A stretch of 6,374 nt of DNA from Geodermatophilaceae bacterium (GTDB lineage: Bacteria; Actinomycetota; Actinomycetes; Mycobacteriales; Geodermatophilaceae). Made by a program: the position numbers and the translations under genes. The stretch spans positions 1-6,374 of the forward strand of contig JACCTM010000145.1 in NCBI GenBank assembly GCA_013812385.1. Reading direction: 5' to 3'. Shown here piece by piece: positions 5,901 to 6,374 of the stretch. Position 1 is the first letter of the stretch; each line of letters begins with the position of its first letter. Below the pieces are notes generated by a model. That model searched no databases. It was not told the DNA's origin and worked only from the letters and a program-made list of their open reading frames with translations.

Positions 5901-6374
5901 GTGATGATCGGCACGGTCCGCTCGGCCTCGGCCATCGCCCGCTGCGAGCCGATGATGGCCGCCTTCGCCTGCAGCAGGTCCTGGACGGTCTCGACGATGA
6001 TGGCATCGATGCCGCCGTCGAGCATTCCGCGGGCCTGTTGCCGGTATGCCTCGCGAAGATGGCTGAAGGTCGTGTGTCCCAGCGTGGGCAGCTTCGTACC
6101 CGGACCCACCGAGCCCAGCACCCAACGCGGCCGCTGCGCTGTGGACCACGTGTCGGCCGACTCACGCGCGATCTGCGCTCCTGCGCGGGCCAGCTCCTCG
6201 ATCCGGTCGGGAATGTCGTACTCGGCGAGATTGGCCCAGTTGGCGCCGAAGGTGTTCGTCTCGACGGTGTCCGCGCCGGCGTCGAAGGAGGCATCGTGGA
6301 TCTCGCGTACGACGTCGGGTCTGGTGACGTTGAGAATCTCGTTGCAGCCCTCGAGATCCTGGAAGTCCTGCATG
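2918..6374 (-). CDS. metH: Cobalamin-dependent methionine synthase MetH, 5' end cut by the window edge
   Basis: Transfers a methyl group from 5-methyltetrahydrofolate through cob(I)alamin to homocysteine, making methionine and regenerating tetrahydrofolate. The visible 1151 residues (numbered from the ATG at 6373) show every MetH module in order. The homocysteine domain (about 1-280) has zinc ligands Cys193 (LNCATGP) and Cys259-Cys260 (GGCCGTTP). The pterin domain (about 300-580) contains VIGERTNANGS. The cobalamin cap (about 590-685) is followed by the B12-binding domain (about 690-820), with ligand His704 in DVHDIGKN and its partners Asp702 and Ser755 (SGLLVKS). A Lys/Arg/Glu-rich linker (about 830-870) leads to the AdoMet reactivation domain (about 880-1151), with YRGARFAFGYPACP at 1089-1102. 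The first ATG in the window aligns inside the family's homocysteine domain (DFQDLEGCNEILN), after the usual DGAMGT motif, so about 40 residues lie beyond the edge. The promoter, and any B12 riboswitch, is therefore out of view. Confidence 0.98.
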   Translation of the reverse strand, partial: MQDFQDLEGCNEILNVTRPDVVREIHDASFDAGADTVETNTFGANWANLAEYDIPDRIEELARAGAQIARESADTWSTAQRPRWVLGSVGPGTKLPTLGHTTFSHLREAYRQQARGMLDGGIDAIIVETVQDLLQAKAAIIGSQRAMAEAERTVPIITHVTVETTGTMLLGSEIGAALTALEPLGIDLIGLNCATGPAEMSEHLRHLSRHAKIDISCMPNAGLPRLGPHGAVYPLTEDELAAALSGFVTEFGTRLIGGCCGTTPGHIRAVVAAVQNLTPAVRRPRSEPSLSSLYAAVPFEQDASVLVIGERTNANGSRAFRDAMLEERYDDCIEIARGQIRDGAHLLDLCIDYVGRDGAEDMRRLAGRLATASTLPIVLDSTEPAVIEAGLELLGGRCVVNSVNFEDGEGPESRFARVMPIIREHGAAVVVMCIDESGQARTAELKVAVAARTIDTLVDQWGMTHGDIMVDTLTFPIATGQEETRRDGIETIEAIKELKRRYPDVQTTLGVSNVSFGLNPAARQVLNSVFLHEAQNAGLDSAIVHASKILPMNKIPEEQRNVALDLVYDRRREGYDPLARYLDLFEGVDMAAARQTRAEELAGLPLGERLQRRIVDGERNGLEADLDEALSTKPALEIVNEDLLHGMKTVGELFGSGQMQLPFVLQSAEVMKTAVGYLEPHMESSDDTGGKGTIVLATVKGDVHDIGKNLVDIILSNNGYTVVNLGIKQPIATIVDAAQEHRADAIGMSGLLVKSTVIMKENLEELNSRGISETYPVLLGGAALTRAYVEHDLAEMYHGDVHYARDAFEGLRMMDTILARRRGAVPDSATPSEPKQDLADQRKAERKARRERSLRIAAERAANAVPEEPFVGRSDVATGNPVPSPPFWGSRVVKGIALAEYAPMIDERATFLGQWGLRAARGGEGPSYEDLVETEGRPRLRYWLDRFATEGVLEAAVVYGYYPCVSVGDDLIVLDESGAERTRFTFPRQRRERRLCMSDFFRPQDSGDVDVIAFDIVTMGNRISEYANELLAKNAYRDYLEVHGLSVQLTEALAERWHQRVRGELRFDDGTNAAAEDPDDLESFFKLGYRGARFAFGYPACPNLEDQQQLVGLLEPGRIGVELSEEFQLHPEQSTSAMIVHHPEAKYFNAR
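3831..3854. repeat. metH: Two tandem 12-bp repeats in the metH linker
   Basis: GCCTTGCGCTCG at 3831-3842 is followed directly by GCCTTGCGCTGA at 3843-3854, matching at 10 of 12 positions. On the coding strand this gives the RKAERKAR part of the charged linker between the B12-binding and reactivation domains. Length and composition vary there between homologues, so it is most simply replication slippage in a tolerant segment. Confidence 0.5.

Noticed and set aside
5385..6149. Minus-strand open frame of 254 codons inside metH
   Set aside because: It is a +1/-1 shadow of the metH frame, with His/Arg-rich composition and no domain.
6371..6373. ATG at the right edge as the true metH start
   Set aside because: It falls inside the conserved homocysteine domain; family members carry about 40 more residues upstream, including DGAMGT, so the gene is simply cut by the window.
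1..6374. CRISPR array, tRNA/rRNA gene, insertion sequence or new defence system
   Set aside because: No regularly spaced repeats, RNA gene signatures, transposase or terminal inverted repeats were seen. The Cas4-like nuclease stands alone among housekeeping genes.

Overview
The window is high-GC DNA with GTG starts, TANNNT-type -10 boxes and almost no Shine-Dalgarno sequences. Its proteins closely resemble those of Actinomycetota. The trmI / RecB-like nuclease / metH neighbourhood resembles, from memory, the mycobacterial region around Rv2118c, Rv2119 and Rv2124c. I would place it in the Actinomycetota but cannot name a genus.

Layout from left to right: (1) 1-860, minus strand: the tRNA m1A58 methyltransferase gene trmI, which runs off the left edge just before its stop. 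(2) About 897-1275, plus strand: a decayed fragment of a VanX/DdpX-type D-Ala-D-Ala dipeptidase gene. Its first half is missing and the rest is spread over three frames by two single-base deletions. It fills the space between the divergent genes trmI and the nuclease. (3) 1272-2213, plus strand: a stand-alone RecB/Cas4-like PD-(D/E)XK nuclease with a four-cysteine Fe-S signature. (4) 2162-2905, minus strand: a HAD-superfamily phosphatase whose 3' end overlaps the nuclease gene tail to tail by 52 bp. (5) 2918-6374, minus strand: cobalamin-dependent methionine synthase metH, complete at the C-terminus but missing roughly its first 40 residues at the right edge.

The genes fall into three transcription groups. 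metH and the phosphatase form a probable two-gene operon with a 12-bp gap. trmI and the nuclease diverge from the pseudogene-containing spacer; each has a GTG start preceded at 6-7 nt by a TANNNT hexamer, as expected of leaderless actinobacterial transcripts. The functional genes are housekeeping: tRNA modification, DNA end processing or repair, and methionine/folate metabolism.

I found no CRISPR array, mobile element, RNA gene or new multi-gene system. The most notable things are the hidden dipeptidase pseudogene, the paired leaderless starts, and the extended, overlapping C-terminal tail of the phosphatase.
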